The notes below the pieces were generated by a model. The model was not told the origin of the DNA. It saw only the letters and a program-made list of their open reading frames with translations, and made no database searches. A DNA stretch of 64,000 bases from Bartonella australis AUST/NH1 (GTDB lineage Bacteria > Pseudomonadota > Alphaproteobacteria > Rhizobiales > Rhizobiaceae), in the NCBI RefSeq assembly GCF_000341355.1, contig NC_020300.1:806001-870000 (forward strand), read 5' to 3'. The first letter of the stretch is position 1; each line of letters begins with the position of its first letter. A program made the translations under genes and the position numbers. This document shows, one piece after another, positions 35,464 to 46,670 of this stretch.

Positions 35464-37275
35464 ATGCCGTTCTGCATCACTCATTATTCCAAGTTTATTT
35501 CCGTTTTTATCGCTTTTACTTTTTGCTATGGAGCTGAAGCGGGGGGAATAGCGATGCGCGGAACGCCGAAATTACCAGATAAATTTGACTCTTTCTCTTA
35601 TATATCTCCCAATGCAAAAAGAGAAGGCAAAGTTACCTACGGCGTCGTGGGAACATTTGACGGATTAAATCCATTTGTTATCCGTAGTTTTCGTACTACT
35701 GCAAGAGCGCTTTTTATTGACGCGGATTTCTCTGGTCTTGTTTATGAGGCGATGATGGTGCGTTCTCGTGATGAGCCTTTTACACTTTATAACCTTTTAG
35801 CAGAGAAAGTTGAACTAAACGACAAACGCACTGAAATTACCTTTTTCCTGAATCCAAAAGCACACTTTTCAGATGGAAACCCTGTAACAGTCGAGGATGT
35901 CTTATTCACCATCAAACTCCTTAAAGATAAAGGAAGACCACCATTTAATCAGTACATGAAGCATATAGAAGCCACCGAAAAAATTGGCAGCCACGGTGTT
36001 AAAATAAGCTTTCCGCAATTAAAAGATCGTGAATTTCCAATTATTTTGGCAAGCACAATGCCGGTATTACCCAAACATGCCGTTAATATTGATGATTTTG
36101 AGAAAAATGGACTAACTAAAATTCCAGGAAGCGGTCCTTATGTTATAGAACACATTGATCCGGGTGAACGAATTATCTACAAGCGCGATCCCAATTATTG
36201 GGGAAAAGATCTCCCTGTTAACAAAGGACTTCATAATTTTAGCACTATCCAAATTGAATATTTTCTCCATGATGCAGCGCGTTTTGAAGCCTTTAAAAAG
36301 GGCGATATCGACGTCTTCATTGAAACTGATCCAAACCGCTGGAGACTTTCTTATAATTTTCCAGCTGTCTATGAAGGGAAAGTTATTAAGGAAAGCTTTC
36401 CCAAAAGAACACCTGCCGATATCACTGGCTTTGTTTTTAATACACGCCGTGACATTTTTAAAGATAAAAAAGTGCGACAAGCATTATCAATGCTTTTCGA
36501 TTTTGAATGGGTTAATCGCCACCTTTTTAATAGTATCTATATCAGAACAGAGGGTTACTGGGACGGATCTATTTTTTCGGCTGTTGGAAAACAAGCAAGC
36601 ACAAAAGAAAGAGCGCTTTTAGCGCCTTTTCCTGATGCAGTTCTTCCTGAAGTAATGGATGGAAGTTGGCATATGCCCAAAATAAATGGGCCAGATATAG
36701 CGCGATTAAATGCTCAAAAAGCCTGGGATTTACTGCAACAAGCGGGTTTTACTAGGAAAAATAACAGAGCCATTGCCCCCAATGGTTTGCCATTTCAATT
36801 CGAAATTATGACTCAAACACTTGACGAAGAAAAAGTTGCGCTCGCCTTTCAGAGTAGTTTAGCGCGCCTTGGTATTCATATTCAGATAAGAACTGTTGAT
36901 GATGCTCAATATCAAAACCGCTTAGGAATGTTCGATTATGATATGATTATCGGAAAATTCAGGAACTCTCTATCCCCGGGTAATGAACAAATAAATCGTT
37001 GGAGTTCAGCATCTCGGAATTTAAAAGGAAGTTATAACTTTGCAGGGGCAGCGGACCCTGCTATAGATGCAATGATAACAGCAATGCTTTCCGCAAACTC
37101 AAACGACGATTTTATCGCTGCAGTTCGCGCTTTGGATAGAATTCTCATTTCCGGCAGTTATTATATACCGCTTTATCATTTACCTGACCAGTGGGTAGCC
37201 TACTGGTCGTACATCAAACACCCTGCTTACACACCATTATATGGGTACTACCTTCCGGCTTGGTGGCGCGAGTAA
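35464..37275 (+). CDS. ABC transporter substrate-binding protein, family 5 (peptide type)
   Basis: Periplasmic solute-binding protein of 603 residues with a signal peptide (FISVFIAFTFCYGAEA). SBP_bac_5 features: LYNLLAEKVELNDKRTEITFFLNPKAHFSDGNPVTVEDVLFTIKLL, then IPGSGPYVIEHIDPGERIIYKRDPNYWG. This resembles the YejA-like oligopeptide/microcin C branch. No permease or ATPase gene lies nearby, so it is an orphan here; the partners must be elsewhere, or were lost. Monocistronic. Confidence 0.88.
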   Translation: MPFCITHYSKFISVFIAFTFCYGAEAGGIAMRGTPKLPDKFDSFSYISPNAKREGKVTYGVVGTFDGLNPFVIRSFRTTARALFIDADFSGLVYEAMMVRSRDEPFTLYNLLAEKVELNDKRTEITFFLNPKAHFSDGNPVTVEDVLFTIKLLKDKGRPPFNQYMKHIEATEKIGSHGVKISFPQLKDREFPIILASTMPVLPKHAVNIDDFEKNGLTKIPGSGPYVIEHIDPGERIIYKRDPNYWGKDLPVNKGLHNFSTIQIEYFLHDAARFEAFKKGDIDVFIETDPNRWRLSYNFPAVYEGKVIKESFPKRTPADITGFVFNTRRDIFKDKKVRQALSMLFDFEWVNRHLFNSIYIRTEGYWDGSIFSAVGKQASTKERALLAPFPDAVLPEVMDGSWHMPKINGPDIARLNAQKAWDLLQQAGFTRKNNRAIAPNGLPFQFEIMTQTLDEEKVALAFQSSLARLGIHIQIRTVDDAQYQNRLGMFDYDMIIGKFRNSLSPGNEQINRWSSASRNLKGSYNFAGAADPAIDAMITAMLSANSNDDFIAAVRALDRILISGSYYIPLYHLPDQWVAYWSYIKHPAYTPLYGYYLPAWWRE

Positions 37276-37570
37276 AAAATAAATGATAAAATAATCTTCA
37301 AATTTCTTTTTTACTTCACATTCTACTCGGGTTAAAAAATCCAGAAAAAATGATTTTTTTGTTAGTTTATTGAATTTCAAGATTATTTTAGCAGGCCCCG
37401 CCTACTTAACGTCCGAGCTGTTTATCAGTTCAGAAGTGCCGCATAAAAACTTTACAAAAAACTTAAACACAAAAAAGCCCCGAAAACCTTACACACATAA
37501 ATATTAACCTATGACATTATTCGGAAACGCTATCGTAAAAACATTACTATAGTAAAGCACAAGAAAGATG

Positions 37571-40500
37571 TTACTTTGCCATTTCTGCAAGCTGCATCAT
37601 AATAAGTTCCGCGCTGGCGATTCTTTGTTCTACTGCTGGGGAATCTTGAATAAAAACAATACCCTGATCTGATCTAATTTTTACTGTTGGGCCTTGCTCT
37701 CTGATCCATTCAATAAGGCGGGCGCTATTCTCAAAATGATTATTGCGAAACTGCACAACAATTCCCCTTGGACCTGCGTCTAATTTTTCTACATGTGCTT
37801 TCCGGCATAATGCTTTAATATAGACGACTTTGAGGAGATGCTGAACTTCAAGCGGGAGAGGACCAAAACGATCGATTAATTCAGCTCCCAGCCCATTAAT
37901 TTCTTCTAAATCATCCAGCTCCATTAAACGACGATAAAGCTCTATACGCAATGATAAATCGGATACAAAATTTTCTGGTATCATCACTGCTGTACCAAGT
38001 GAAATTTGGGGTGACCACTGGCTATTTTCACTATGTTTACCATCTTTTAGCTCGGAGACCGCCTCTTCAAACATTTTTTGATACAGCTCAAATCCTACTT
38101 CCTTGATATGCCCTGACTGCTCTTCACCTAGAAAATTGCCTGAACCGCGAATATCCATATCGTGACTAGCTAATTGAAAACCGGCTCCCAAAGTGTCGAG
38201 AGATTGTAAAACTTTGAGACGGCGATCGGCAGAAGGTGTTAAGACTCTACCAGGAGGAAAAGTAAAGAGCGCGTAAGCGCGTTGCTTCGAGCGCCCCACC
38301 CTGCCACGTAACTGGTAAAGTGCGGAAAGACCGAACATTTCGGCATGGTGCACAATTAATGTATTAGCTGTCGGAATATCAAGACCTGATTCAATAATAG
38401 TTGTAGAAAGCAGTACATCATATTGTCTGTCATAAAATGCATTCATAATATCGTCCAGCTGTCTAGCCGGCATTTGCCCATGAGCTACAACAAACTTAAT
38501 TTCGGGTACATGAGTTTTCAGATATTTCTCCACGTAGGAAAGGTCAGAAATACGAGGACAAACGTAAAAACTCTGCCCACCACGGTAATACTCGCGAAGC
38601 AATGTTTCGCGTATAACAAGTGCATCAAAAGGTGAAATAAAAGTGCGCACAGCTATTCTGTCGATGGGCGGAGTGGTTATTAATGAAAGTTCTCGTAACC
38701 CCGATAAGGCGAGCCCTAAAGTTCGCGGTATGGGGGTTGCCGAAAGCGTGAGAACGTGAATATCACTTTTAAACTCTTTCAGACGTTCTTTATGTTTGAC
38801 ACCAAAATGCTGCTCTTCATCGATAATAAGCAACCCTAACCGCGAAAAATTGATTGATTCACTAAGTAATGCATGTGTTCCGATAGCAATATCTATCTTA
38901 CCTTCTGAAATATCCTTTTTAACTTGTGCCAGTTCTTTTGCTTTCACAAGTCTTGAGACATGACCAATCTTAACAGGTGATCCTTGAAAACGTGAAATAA
39001 AGGTTTTGTAATGTTGCCGTGAAAGCAAAGTTGTTGGCACCACAACAGCGACTTGATAACCATTTAATGCTGCAACAAAAGCACTTCGGATGGCAATTTC
39101 TGTTTTTCCAAAACCAACATCACCACATATCAATCGATCCATTGGCTTTCCTACTGCTAAATCATCTAGAACAGCGTCAATTGCATCCATTTGATCTTCT
39201 GTTTCTTCATAAGGAAAACGCGCAACAAATTCATCAAATGCTCCAATTGGTGGAAGCAAAGAAGGTGCAGAATGCGTAGAACGCTCTGCAGCTATGCGGA
39301 TTAATTGGCCAGCAATGTGCAATAAATGTCTTTTAAGTCGTGTTTTACGTGCTTGCCAAGCAACACCGCCTAACTTATCCAACGCTACATCCGCCGATTC
39401 AGCTCCATAACGCGATAAAAGTTCAATATTTTCAACAGGTAGAAATAATCGATCACCTCCTGCATAATTAATTTCAAGACAATCGCGCAAAATTCCAGTT
39501 GTCATGATGGTTTTGAGACCAATAAATTGCCCAATACCATGTTCGATATGCACAACGATATCACCAGAATTTAATGCAGAAATTTCAGAAATAAAATGTG
39601 CACTGCGCTTACGCCGTCTTACTGGTCTTATTAATCGATCCCCGAGGATATCTTGTTCTGTTATAATGGCAAAATCCCCAGTATCAAAACCATGCTCAAT
39701 CATTATAACAGCCGCTAATATATGATCTTGCGGCACTGCCTTTGCAGCTTTCAACGATTTTACAATTTCTATTTTTTGTAGTCCATATTCGCCAAGAACC
39801 TGCAATAAACGATTCATAGACCCTTCGCTCCAGCAAGCTAAGAGCACTTTTTTTCCATTAGTACGCAATGAAGCAATATGGTCAACCACACTTGAAAAAA
39901 CATTTTTGTCTTGAGCGTTACGCTCTTTTACAAAATCATATCCCGATGTAACATTTGAGTGAATAATTCTCTGTCCAAAAGTATCCGGAACACTAAAAGG
40001 CGTAAAATCGATACGCTGGCCCGATTGTTGCGTGCGAGCTAAAATTTGCTTCGGCGTTAAGTAAAGAAGTTCAGGCTCTACTGGATGATAAAAAATATTG
40101 CTTTCTCCATTGTTTTCACGCTCTTTGCGTGCACTATAATAATCTTCGATAAGGCGACGGCGCTCGACAAGAGCCTCTTCAACGAGGTGCTCACAGACAA
40201 CAAGTGGATCGCCGCAATAATCAAAAAAATTGTCAAGATTTTCATAAAAAAACGGCAACCAATGCTCCATACCAGCAAAGCGTCGTCCTTGAGAAATGGC
40301 CTCATAGAGCATATCAGTTTTTTGAGGCACCCCGAACACACGAGTATAATTATTTTTAAACCGACTGATAGACTGATGAGTGAGAATAACTTCACTCATT
40401 GGCTGCAAAAAAAAGTCATTTCTATTGGCTATTGTCCGTTGCGTAGCTGAATCAAATACACGAATTGTTTCTAGAGTATCTCCAAAAAAATCAAGACGAA

Positions 40501-41059
40501 AAGGTTCAATTTCACCAGGAGAAAAAATATCAAGGATTCCTCCTCTTACAGCAAATTCGCCAACGTCACGCACAACAGTAGTACGCTCAAAGCCGTTGCA
40601 CTCTAAATAACGGACCAAATCGCTCATACAAACTCGTTGACCAACATGCGTGTGAATAATCTTCTCACTGGCAATCGTACAAGGTGGTAATTTTTGGATA
40701 ATTGCATTTGCCGTTGTCAATATAATCGCAGAACGCGGATCTTTGCACAAATTTAACATACAAGCTAAAGTTGAAATCCGACGTGCACTAACAGCAACTC
40801 CAGGCGACGCACGATCATAGGGCAAACAATCCCATGCAGGAAATTGAAAAATAGGCAAATTGGGTTCAATAAAACTCAAAGCTTGCTGTAAATCAGCAAT
40901 TTTCGTTCCATCGCGCATAATATAGACAAGCGGCCTATCCCGAGCAATTTCCGAACTTAATTTAGCAAGTGCAAAAGGCTCAAATCCGTCAGTAACACCA
41001 TCAAAGATCGTACTAATATGGGCATTTGTTGAAGCGATAGTTTTCTTTAATACAGGCAT
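37571..41059 (-). CDS. mfd: Transcription-repair coupling factor
   Basis: Removes RNA polymerase stalled at DNA lesions and recruits UvrA. 1162 residues, full length. The N-terminal UvrB-like domains start with TKIADLQQALSF; the RNA-polymerase-interacting domain is around VVHIEHGIGQFIGL. The translocase has Walker A CGDVGFGKTEIA, the DEEQ box LLIIDEEQHFGVKHKE and motif VI QLRGRVGRSKQRAYA. A C-terminal TRCF domain follows. The sdhE gene is 8 bases upstream, a pairing found across Rhizobiales. Confidence 0.97.
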   Translation of the reverse strand: MPVLKKTIASTNAHISTIFDGVTDGFEPFALAKLSSEIARDRPLVYIMRDGTKIADLQQALSFIEPNLPIFQFPAWDCLPYDRASPGVAVSARRISTLACMLNLCKDPRSAIILTTANAIIQKLPPCTIASEKIIHTHVGQRVCMSDLVRYLECNGFERTTVVRDVGEFAVRGGILDIFSPGEIEPFRLDFFGDTLETIRVFDSATQRTIANRNDFFLQPMSEVILTHQSISRFKNNYTRVFGVPQKTDMLYEAISQGRRFAGMEHWLPFFYENLDNFFDYCGDPLVVCEHLVEEALVERRRLIEDYYSARKERENNGESNIFYHPVEPELLYLTPKQILARTQQSGQRIDFTPFSVPDTFGQRIIHSNVTSGYDFVKERNAQDKNVFSSVVDHIASLRTNGKKVLLACWSEGSMNRLLQVLGEYGLQKIEIVKSLKAAKAVPQDHILAAVIMIEHGFDTGDFAIITEQDILGDRLIRPVRRRKRSAHFISEISALNSGDIVVHIEHGIGQFIGLKTIMTTGILRDCLEINYAGGDRLFLPVENIELLSRYGAESADVALDKLGGVAWQARKTRLKRHLLHIAGQLIRIAAERSTHSAPSLLPPIGAFDEFVARFPYEETEDQMDAIDAVLDDLAVGKPMDRLICGDVGFGKTEIAIRSAFVAALNGYQVAVVVPTTLLSRQHYKTFISRFQGSPVKIGHVSRLVKAKELAQVKKDISEGKIDIAIGTHALLSESINFSRLGLLIIDEEQHFGVKHKERLKEFKSDIHVLTLSATPIPRTLGLALSGLRELSLITTPPIDRIAVRTFISPFDALVIRETLLREYYRGGQSFYVCPRISDLSYVEKYLKTHVPEIKFVVAHGQMPARQLDDIMNAFYDRQYDVLLSTTIIESGLDIPTANTLIVHHAEMFGLSALYQLRGRVGRSKQRAYALFTFPPGRVLTPSADRRLKVLQSLDTLGAGFQLASHDMDIRGSGNFLGEEQSGHIKEVGFELYQKMFEEAVSELKDGKHSENSQWSPQISLGTAVMIPENFVSDLSLRIELYRRLMELDDLEEINGLGAELIDRFGPLPLEVQHLLKVVYIKALCRKAHVEKLDAGPRGIVVQFRNNHFENSARLIEWIREQGPTVKIRSDQGIVFIQDSPAVEQRIASAELIMMQLAEMAK

Positions 41060-41067
41060 CTTTTTAA

Positions 41068-41352
41068 TTAAAACTTGTGTAAGTGATAATGTACAATATC
41101 GCGAAAAAGCGGGCTATTTACCTCAGGTGGCGCGGCAATCTCCCCCGTAACCCATGTAAGCAAATCGCGATCTTCAAAAGACATAATATATTCAAGTTCG
41201 GAAATTTTTTCATCACTCATCCCAATGATATGTGCATCAACATATTGTCCTAGGATTAAATCCATTTCACGAATACCTCGATGCCGTGCGCGAAAAACCA
41301 ATCGACGGCGGCGTGCGTCCAGTTGATTTTTATCAATTACAAAACTTGTCAT
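41068..41352 (-). CDS. sdhE: Succinate dehydrogenase assembly factor SdhE
   Basis: Small (94-residue) FAD assembly factor that helps flavinate SdhA. The conserved RGxxE motif is present as RHRGIREMD, followed by YVDAHIIGMSDEKISELEYIMSFEDRDLLTW, the hallmark of the family. Co-transcribed with mfd. Confidence 0.94.
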   Translation of the reverse strand: MTSFVIDKNQLDARRRRLVFRARHRGIREMDLILGQYVDAHIIGMSDEKISELEYIMSFEDRDLLTWVTGEIAAPPEVNSPLFRDIVHYHLHKF

Positions 41353-41412
41353 GAAATCCCCTCAACAGACGAAAATAAGCGTAAACTATCATATAAATGG
41401 CGTACTTCATCT

Positions 41413-42093
41413 TCAAGGAAGTTCGACAATTTTCTTTCCTTTTAATGTAATTCGGCGGTTCATTTGTTTGGCCAAACCGTAATTATGTGTCGCGATAAGC
41501 GCAGCGAGCCCAGATTGACGAACCAGTGCGGATAAAGCTTGAAATACATAAGCTGAAGTTACAGGATCGAGATTCCCTGTAGGTTCATCGGCCAAAAGTA
41601 CAGAAGGAGCATTTGCCACTGCGCGCGCAATCGCAACACGCTGTTGTTCGCCACCTGATAATTCTGATGGGCGATGTTTAGCACGGTGAGAAACGCGAAG
41701 ATATGTTAATAATTTAAATGCCCGATCCTCTGCTATCGATTTTTTTAACCCCGCTATCATTTGCGGTATCATGACATTTTCTAAAGCTGTGAATTCTGGA
41801 AGCAAATGATGAAATTGATAGACAAAACCGATATCGTTCCTTCTGATTATCGTTTTTTCATTATCAGGACATTTTGCGCAAGGAACGCCCCGTAATAAAA
41901 CATCACCAGCTGTTGGCCTTTCCAATAACCCAGCAATATGAAGAAGTGTCGATTTTCCGGAGCCAGATGGTGCAACAAGTGCTACAAGCTCTCCACGATT
42001 AAGAGAAAAACTCGCCTTATCCAAAACAACCAAAGGCTTATCGTTATCAAAAAAGCATCGCTCAATTTCGACAAGCTCTAAAACAGCAGACAT
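41413..42093 (-). CDS. lolD: Lipoprotein-releasing system ATPase LolD
   Basis: ABC ATPase powering release of lipoproteins from the inner membrane toward LolA. About 226 residues; Walker [13 protein letters not shown], signature [15 protein letters not shown], Walker [13 protein letters not shown]. Start ATG 42093 overlaps the lolC stop in a TGATG arrangement; a GTG directly before it is also possible. Confidence 0.95.
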   Translation of the reverse strand: MSAVLELVEIERCFFDNDKPLVVLDKASFSLNRGELVALVAPSGSGKSTLLHIAGLLERPTAGDVLLRGVPCAKCPDNEKTIIRRNDIGFVYQFHHLLPEFTALENVMIPQMIAGLKKSIAEDRAFKLLTYLRVSHRAKHRPSELSGGEQQRVAIARAVANAPSVLLADEPTGNLDPVTSAYVFQALSALVRQSGLAALIATHNYGLAKQMNRRITLKGKKIVELP

Positions 42094-43373
42094 CACTCGT
42101 ACCTCAAAGCTTGTACAGGATCTAACTTAGAAGCCCGCCACGCTGGAATAAGTGTGGCAAGAAATGACAAAAGTAAAGCCATCACAGCCACTATAACAGT
42201 CTGGCCCCATGCAATCCGGGCCGGCAACTTTGTTAAAAAATAAAGTTGAGGATTGAAAACATCAACATTAAACAGCCAAGATACAAAATCTTGGATGTGA
42301 TTAATATTTGCTGTAGCTAAAACACCCAAAGCTAATCCCAGTATTGTTCCAATAGATCCAATAACCATACCTACAGTGATAAATATACGCATGATCGCAC
42401 TCCGGTGCGCTCCCATAGTACGTAAAATCGCAATATCACGACTTTTATCTTTTACAAGCATAATCAAGCCCGAAATAATGTTTAAAGCAGCGACAAGAAT
42501 GATAAGAGAAAGAATAAAAAACATGACATTACGCTCAACCTGTAAGGCTGAAAAAAAAGCCTGATTGCGCATACGCCAATCAATCAAATAAATTTGTTGA
42601 TCAATATTTTTTTCTATAGCTGGCTTGATTTGATCAACAGCATCGGGATCATTAAGAAATAATTCTAAAGATTGGACTCCGCTTCCCAAATTAAAAAATA
42701 TTTGCGCTTCGCGAAGAGGCATAAAGACAAATATTGAATCATATTCGGACATACCAACCTCGAAAATGGCGAGCACTTTGTAAGCTTTGACACGTGGTGT
42801 AACTCCAAAAGGCGTTACGTCACCATCTGGCGTAATAATACGAAGATCACTTCCAACTGTGAGACCTAACTTTTCTGCTAAGCCCTTTCCGATCGCCACA
42901 CCTTCCTCTTTATCAAACTGGGCAAGCGTACCTGATTTAATATTTCGTGATACTGTTTGAAGTTTTTCCAGATCTTCTTTACGCATACCGCGGACTAAAG
43001 CGCCAGTTCCTCCCCCGATATCACCCTGAGCGAGCGCTTGACCTTCAACAACTGGTAAAGAAAACTTGACACCATCTATAGATTCCAAAGAAGAAATAAG
43101 ACTATTATAATCGACAAAATCAGAATCAACTGCTTGAACGACGAGGTGTCCGTTCATGCCAAGAATGCGGTCGAGGAGTTCTGTACGAAAACCGTTCATC
43201 ACAGCCATCACAACAACTAAAGAGAAAACTCCCAACATAATTCCAATTAAAGAAATAATTGAAATAACAGACGTAAATACGTGTTTTTTATTTGGAATCA
43301 TGTAACGAAAGGCGATCATCCACTCATAAGATGAAAGGCACTTACTTTTCAAACTTCTCATAATACTGCCCAT
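42093..43373 (-). CDS. lolC: Lipoprotein-releasing system permease LolC/LolE
   Basis: Inner-membrane permease of 426 residues with one N-terminal span ([22 protein letters not shown]), a large periplasmic domain and three C-terminal FtsX-like spans. A single LolC/E-type protein (sometimes called LolF) paired with LolD is usual in alphaproteobacteria. It starts at ATG 43373, sharing one base with the proS stop codon (TGATG), so proS, lolC and lolD are translationally coupled. Confidence 0.93.
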   Translation of the reverse strand: MGSIMRSLKSKCLSSYEWMIAFRYMIPNKKHVFTSVISIISLIGIMLGVFSLVVVMAVMNGFRTELLDRILGMNGHLVVQAVDSDFVDYNSLISSLESIDGVKFSLPVVEGQALAQGDIGGGTGALVRGMRKEDLEKLQTVSRNIKSGTLAQFDKEEGVAIGKGLAEKLGLTVGSDLRIITPDGDVTPFGVTPRVKAYKVLAIFEVGMSEYDSIFVFMPLREAQIFFNLGSGVQSLELFLNDPDAVDQIKPAIEKNIDQQIYLIDWRMRNQAFFSALQVERNVMFFILSLIILVAALNIISGLIMLVKDKSRDIAILRTMGAHRSAIMRIFITVGMVIGSIGTILGLALGVLATANINHIQDFVSWLFNVDVFNPQLYFLTKLPARIAWGQTVIVAVMALLLSFLATLIPAWRASKLDPVQALRYE

Positions 43374-44698
43374 CAAGCTGCAGAAAATCGGTTAAGTGTG
43401 GCTTCAACTGTCAAAATTTCTTTTAAACCCGTTTTTCGATCTTTAACTTCAACTTCATTTTGTACGACGTTTTTAGGACCAACAATTATCTGTATTGGCA
43501 AACCGATTAAATCCATCGTTGCAAATTTTGAACCAGGACGCTCATTTTTGTCATCTAATAACGGATCAAAACCGGCGCGTATAAGTCCCTGATAAAGAGT
43601 TTCACATATATGACTACATTTTTTGTCATCTGGTTTCATATTAATAATACCAAAATCAAACGGTGCTACAGATTTTGGCCAAATAATACCACTTTCATCA
43701 TGAGAAGCTTCAATTATCGCTGCAACAAGACGTGAAGGCCCAATTCCATAAGACCCCATACAAACAAGATGTTCTTTTCCATCTCGTCCCGTAACCTTCG
43801 CGCTCATTGGAGCAGAATACTTGGTGCCAAAGTGAAAAATATGCCCTACTTCGATACCACGTGCTGCAATTTGATTGTTTTTAGAAATTTTAATCCACTC
43901 TTCTTCACTGTGCATTTCCTCCGTTGCAGCATAAAAAGACGTCCACTGTTCAACAATGCTAGCCAAAACAACCTTGTCAGTAAAGTCGACAGAAATATGC
44001 GGGATAGTAAGTTCGAGAAATCTTTTATCACAAAATATAGAGCTTTCACCTGTTTCAGCCAGAATAATAAATTCGTGGCTGAGTTCTCCACCAATAGGAC
44101 CTGTATCAGCACGCATAGGAATCGCTTTTAAGCCCATACGAGAAAAGGTACGTAAATAAGCGATAAACATACGGTGGTAAGAAGTCCTCGCGCCTTCAAT
44201 ATCAATATCGAAAGAATAAGAATCTTTCATTAAAAATTCTCGTGAGCGCATCACACCAAACCGTGGACGAATTTCATCACGAAATTTCCACTGAATATGG
44301 TAAAGATTAAGTGGAAGATCTTTATAAGAACGAACATATGAACGGAAAATATCCGTCACCATCTCTTCATTCGTTGGACCATAAAGTAGGTCACGTTTTT
44401 GGCGATCTTTAATGCGCAGCATTTCAAAGCCATAATCATCATAGCGGCCACTTTCACGCCAAAGATCAGCAGACTGAATCGTAGGCATTAATATTTCTAA
44501 AGCACCGGCTCGCTCTTGCTCTTCGCGAATAATCGCGCAAATCTTATCAAGGACTTTTTTTCCAAGTGGGAGCCAAGAATAAATTCCCGATGTTTGCTGA
44601 CGAATCATGCCAGAACGTAACATAAGCTGATGTGAAATAACTTCTGCTTCCTTTGGATTTTCTCTTAAAATAGGAAGGAAATATTGAGAAAGGCGCAT
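43373..44698 (-). CDS. proS: Prolyl-tRNA synthetase, short alphaproteobacterial type
   Basis: Class II synthetase charging tRNA-Pro. The 441 residues lack the ~180-residue editing insertion seen in E. coli ProS, as is typical of Rhizobiales. Recognisable: [22 protein letters not shown] at the N-terminus, motif 2 [25 protein letters not shown] and motif 3 [15 protein letters not shown]. First gene of proS-lolC-lolD. Confidence 0.96.
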   Translation of the reverse strand: MRLSQYFLPILRENPKEAEVISHQLMLRSGMIRQQTSGIYSWLPLGKKVLDKICAIIREEQERAGALEILMPTIQSADLWRESGRYDDYGFEMLRIKDRQKRDLLYGPTNEEMVTDIFRSYVRSYKDLPLNLYHIQWKFRDEIRPRFGVMRSREFLMKDSYSFDIDIEGARTSYHRMFIAYLRTFSRMGLKAIPMRADTGPIGGELSHEFIILAETGESSIFCDKRFLELTIPHISVDFTDKVVLASIVEQWTSFYAATEEMHSEEEWIKISKNNQIAARGIEVGHIFHFGTKYSAPMSAKVTGRDGKEHLVCMGSYGIGPSRLVAAIIEASHDESGIIWPKSVAPFDFGIINMKPDDKKCSHICETLYQGLIRAGFDPLLDDKNERPGSKFATMDLIGLPIQIIVGPKNVVQNEVEVKDRKTGLKEILTVEATLNRFSAA

Positions 44699-44940
44699 TG
44701 AAATTATTAACTCCTCATCAGTCTCATCAAATTGGGATAATTTAGATATATTATATGCTAAGCTATAACTAAATTCTAAAAGCTTGCAAATACGGCAACT
44801 TAAATATCAAAATTTCATACGCCATTTTCTTTTCATTTCAATCATATAAATATAATAGATACATATCCTAGCGATATGGTGAAGCCAACAATTTCTTCCC
44901 TATTTTTATAATTAAGGAAAAATATATAAAACAAAAATCC

Positions 44941-46617
44941 TTATTTCGACCGATGTAAAAAAACTGTACAAACAGGCTTCTTTCCCCAAATTTCATTAAC
45001 AGCCGCTCGCACCGAACGCCGTGTTGCTTCTCGAATAAGCTCGCTATTTTTCCGTTTAATTCGCGGAATATTATGAACAGTATTTCCTACAATATCTAAA
45101 AGAATATCTTTCAATAACTCCCCCTTACCATTATTTGCAGGCAAACCAAATGTAGTAAGGCCAATGTCACTAAGTAAATCGTGCTTACTGTTCATATGAA
45201 GGGAAACAGACACATAACCGACGTAACTTAATTTACGACGCTCACTAATTCCTAATTCATCTTCATCACCGATTAGACGGCCGTCTTTATAAATACGACC
45301 AACAAATTCTTGCTCGATAACCTCCCCCGGCTCTGGCGCAAGGCGCAGTACATCACCATTTCTGATTTCAGAAACAATTTCGATGCCTGATTGGCGCGCT
45401 AACGTTGCTTGAGCTGAAAGATGCAACGCCTCACCGTGTACAGGAACGAGTATTTTGGGCTTTACCCAATCATACATCTGTAAAAGCTCTGAACGGCGAG
45501 GATGACCAGAAACATGGACGAGAGCATCATCGTTTGTAATAACTTTAATTTTCTGATCAATAAAACGATTTTGTATCTCAATAATAGCTTTTTCATTTCC
45601 CGGAATATTGCGTGATGAATAAATAACCGTGTCGCCCGGAGAAAGGGAAATATTTCTCATTTCATTTCTCGAAAATTTTGCTAATGTGGCAGATGTTTCA
45701 CCTTGACTGCCCGTTGCCACCAAAACAATATTTTTCCGTGGAATATGAGCATAATCATCTTCTGTTATAAATGGCGCTACATCATCCATATAACCAAGCT
45801 CTTGCGCCACTGAAACGCAACGCTTTAAGGAACGACCTAATAAGAGAACTTGACGCCCGGCAGCTTCAGCAGCAAAAGCAATCGAACGTATTCGGCCTAT
45901 ATTAGACGAAAAGGTTGTGATCACAACCCGGCCTTCAGCTTTCAGAATAATTTTGGAAAGGCTTTCCTGAACTTGTTGTTCCGATGGCGATATACCGTCC
46001 CGGAGTGCATTAGTAGAGTCGCAAACTAGCGCTAAGACACCTTTTTGCCCTAAAGCGCGGAAGCGTTTTTCATTTGTTTTAGCTCCAAACGAAGGAGTAT
46101 GATCAATTTTCCAATCACCGGTGTGAATGACATCACCTAAAGATGTTGTAATTGCCAAAGAAACAGATTCCGGAATCGAATGATTAACGGCTATAGCTTC
46201 GATCGAAAATGGACCAATCTGCAAGCAATCACCTGCTCTAAAAATATTAAATGGAATTTTATGGTATCCACAATCTGATTGCCTTTTGCTCTCCAATAAC
46301 CCAGCGGTAAAAGGAGTACAATAAAGCGGAATCTTAAGTCTCGGCCATAAATCAAAAACAGCACCATGATGATCTTCATGAGCATGTGTCAAAATAAGAC
46401 CGCACAAATTATATTTTTCACTTTCCAGAAAACGAATATCTGGCAAAATGAGATCTGCCCCCGGTAACTCCGGACCGGCAAAACTAACCCCCATATCAAC
46501 AAGTAACCATTCACGGCGATCTTTTGGGCCGAATCCGTAAGCAGCCAAATTCATCCCTATCTCCCCCACACCTCCTAAAGGGAGAAAAACCAATTCATTT
46601 TTGTTAGCAGAAGCCAC
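44941..46617 (-). CDS. rnj: Ribonuclease J
   Basis: Beta-CASP metallo-beta-lactamase RNase with 5'-3' exonuclease and endonuclease activity, acting in RNA maturation and decay. The 558 residues contain LTHAHEDHHGA (zinc motif), HTGDWKIDHTP, and the beta-CASP motifs STNAL, GSQGE and HVSGHPRRSEL. It coexists with RNase E in this window, a combination typical of alphaproteobacteria. Follows birA by 53 bases on the same strand. Confidence 0.95.
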   Translation of the reverse strand: MASANKNELVFLPLGGVGEIGMNLAAYGFGPKDRREWLLVDMGVSFAGPELPGADLILPDIRFLESEKYNLCGLILTHAHEDHHGAVFDLWPRLKIPLYCTPFTAGLLESKRQSDCGYHKIPFNIFRAGDCLQIGPFSIEAIAVNHSIPESVSLAITTSLGDVIHTGDWKIDHTPSFGAKTNEKRFRALGQKGVLALVCDSTNALRDGISPSEQQVQESLSKIILKAEGRVVITTFSSNIGRIRSIAFAAEAAGRQVLLLGRSLKRCVSVAQELGYMDDVAPFITEDDYAHIPRKNIVLVATGSQGETSATLAKFSRNEMRNISLSPGDTVIYSSRNIPGNEKAIIEIQNRFIDQKIKVITNDDALVHVSGHPRRSELLQMYDWVKPKILVPVHGEALHLSAQATLARQSGIEIVSEIRNGDVLRLAPEPGEVIEQEFVGRIYKDGRLIGDEDELGISERRKLSYVGYVSVSLHMNSKHDLLSDIGLTTFGLPANNGKGELLKDILLDIVGNTVHNIPRIKRKNSELIREATRRSVRAAVNEIWGKKPVCTVFLHRSK

Positions 46618-46670
46618 GAATATCTCCTCACCTACTAAAAGATGACATCACGATGAATAAATTTTATAAG

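Noticed and set aside
40085..40450. 121-codon plus-strand frame inside mfd
   Set aside because: Antisense to a recognised full-length gene; no independent support.
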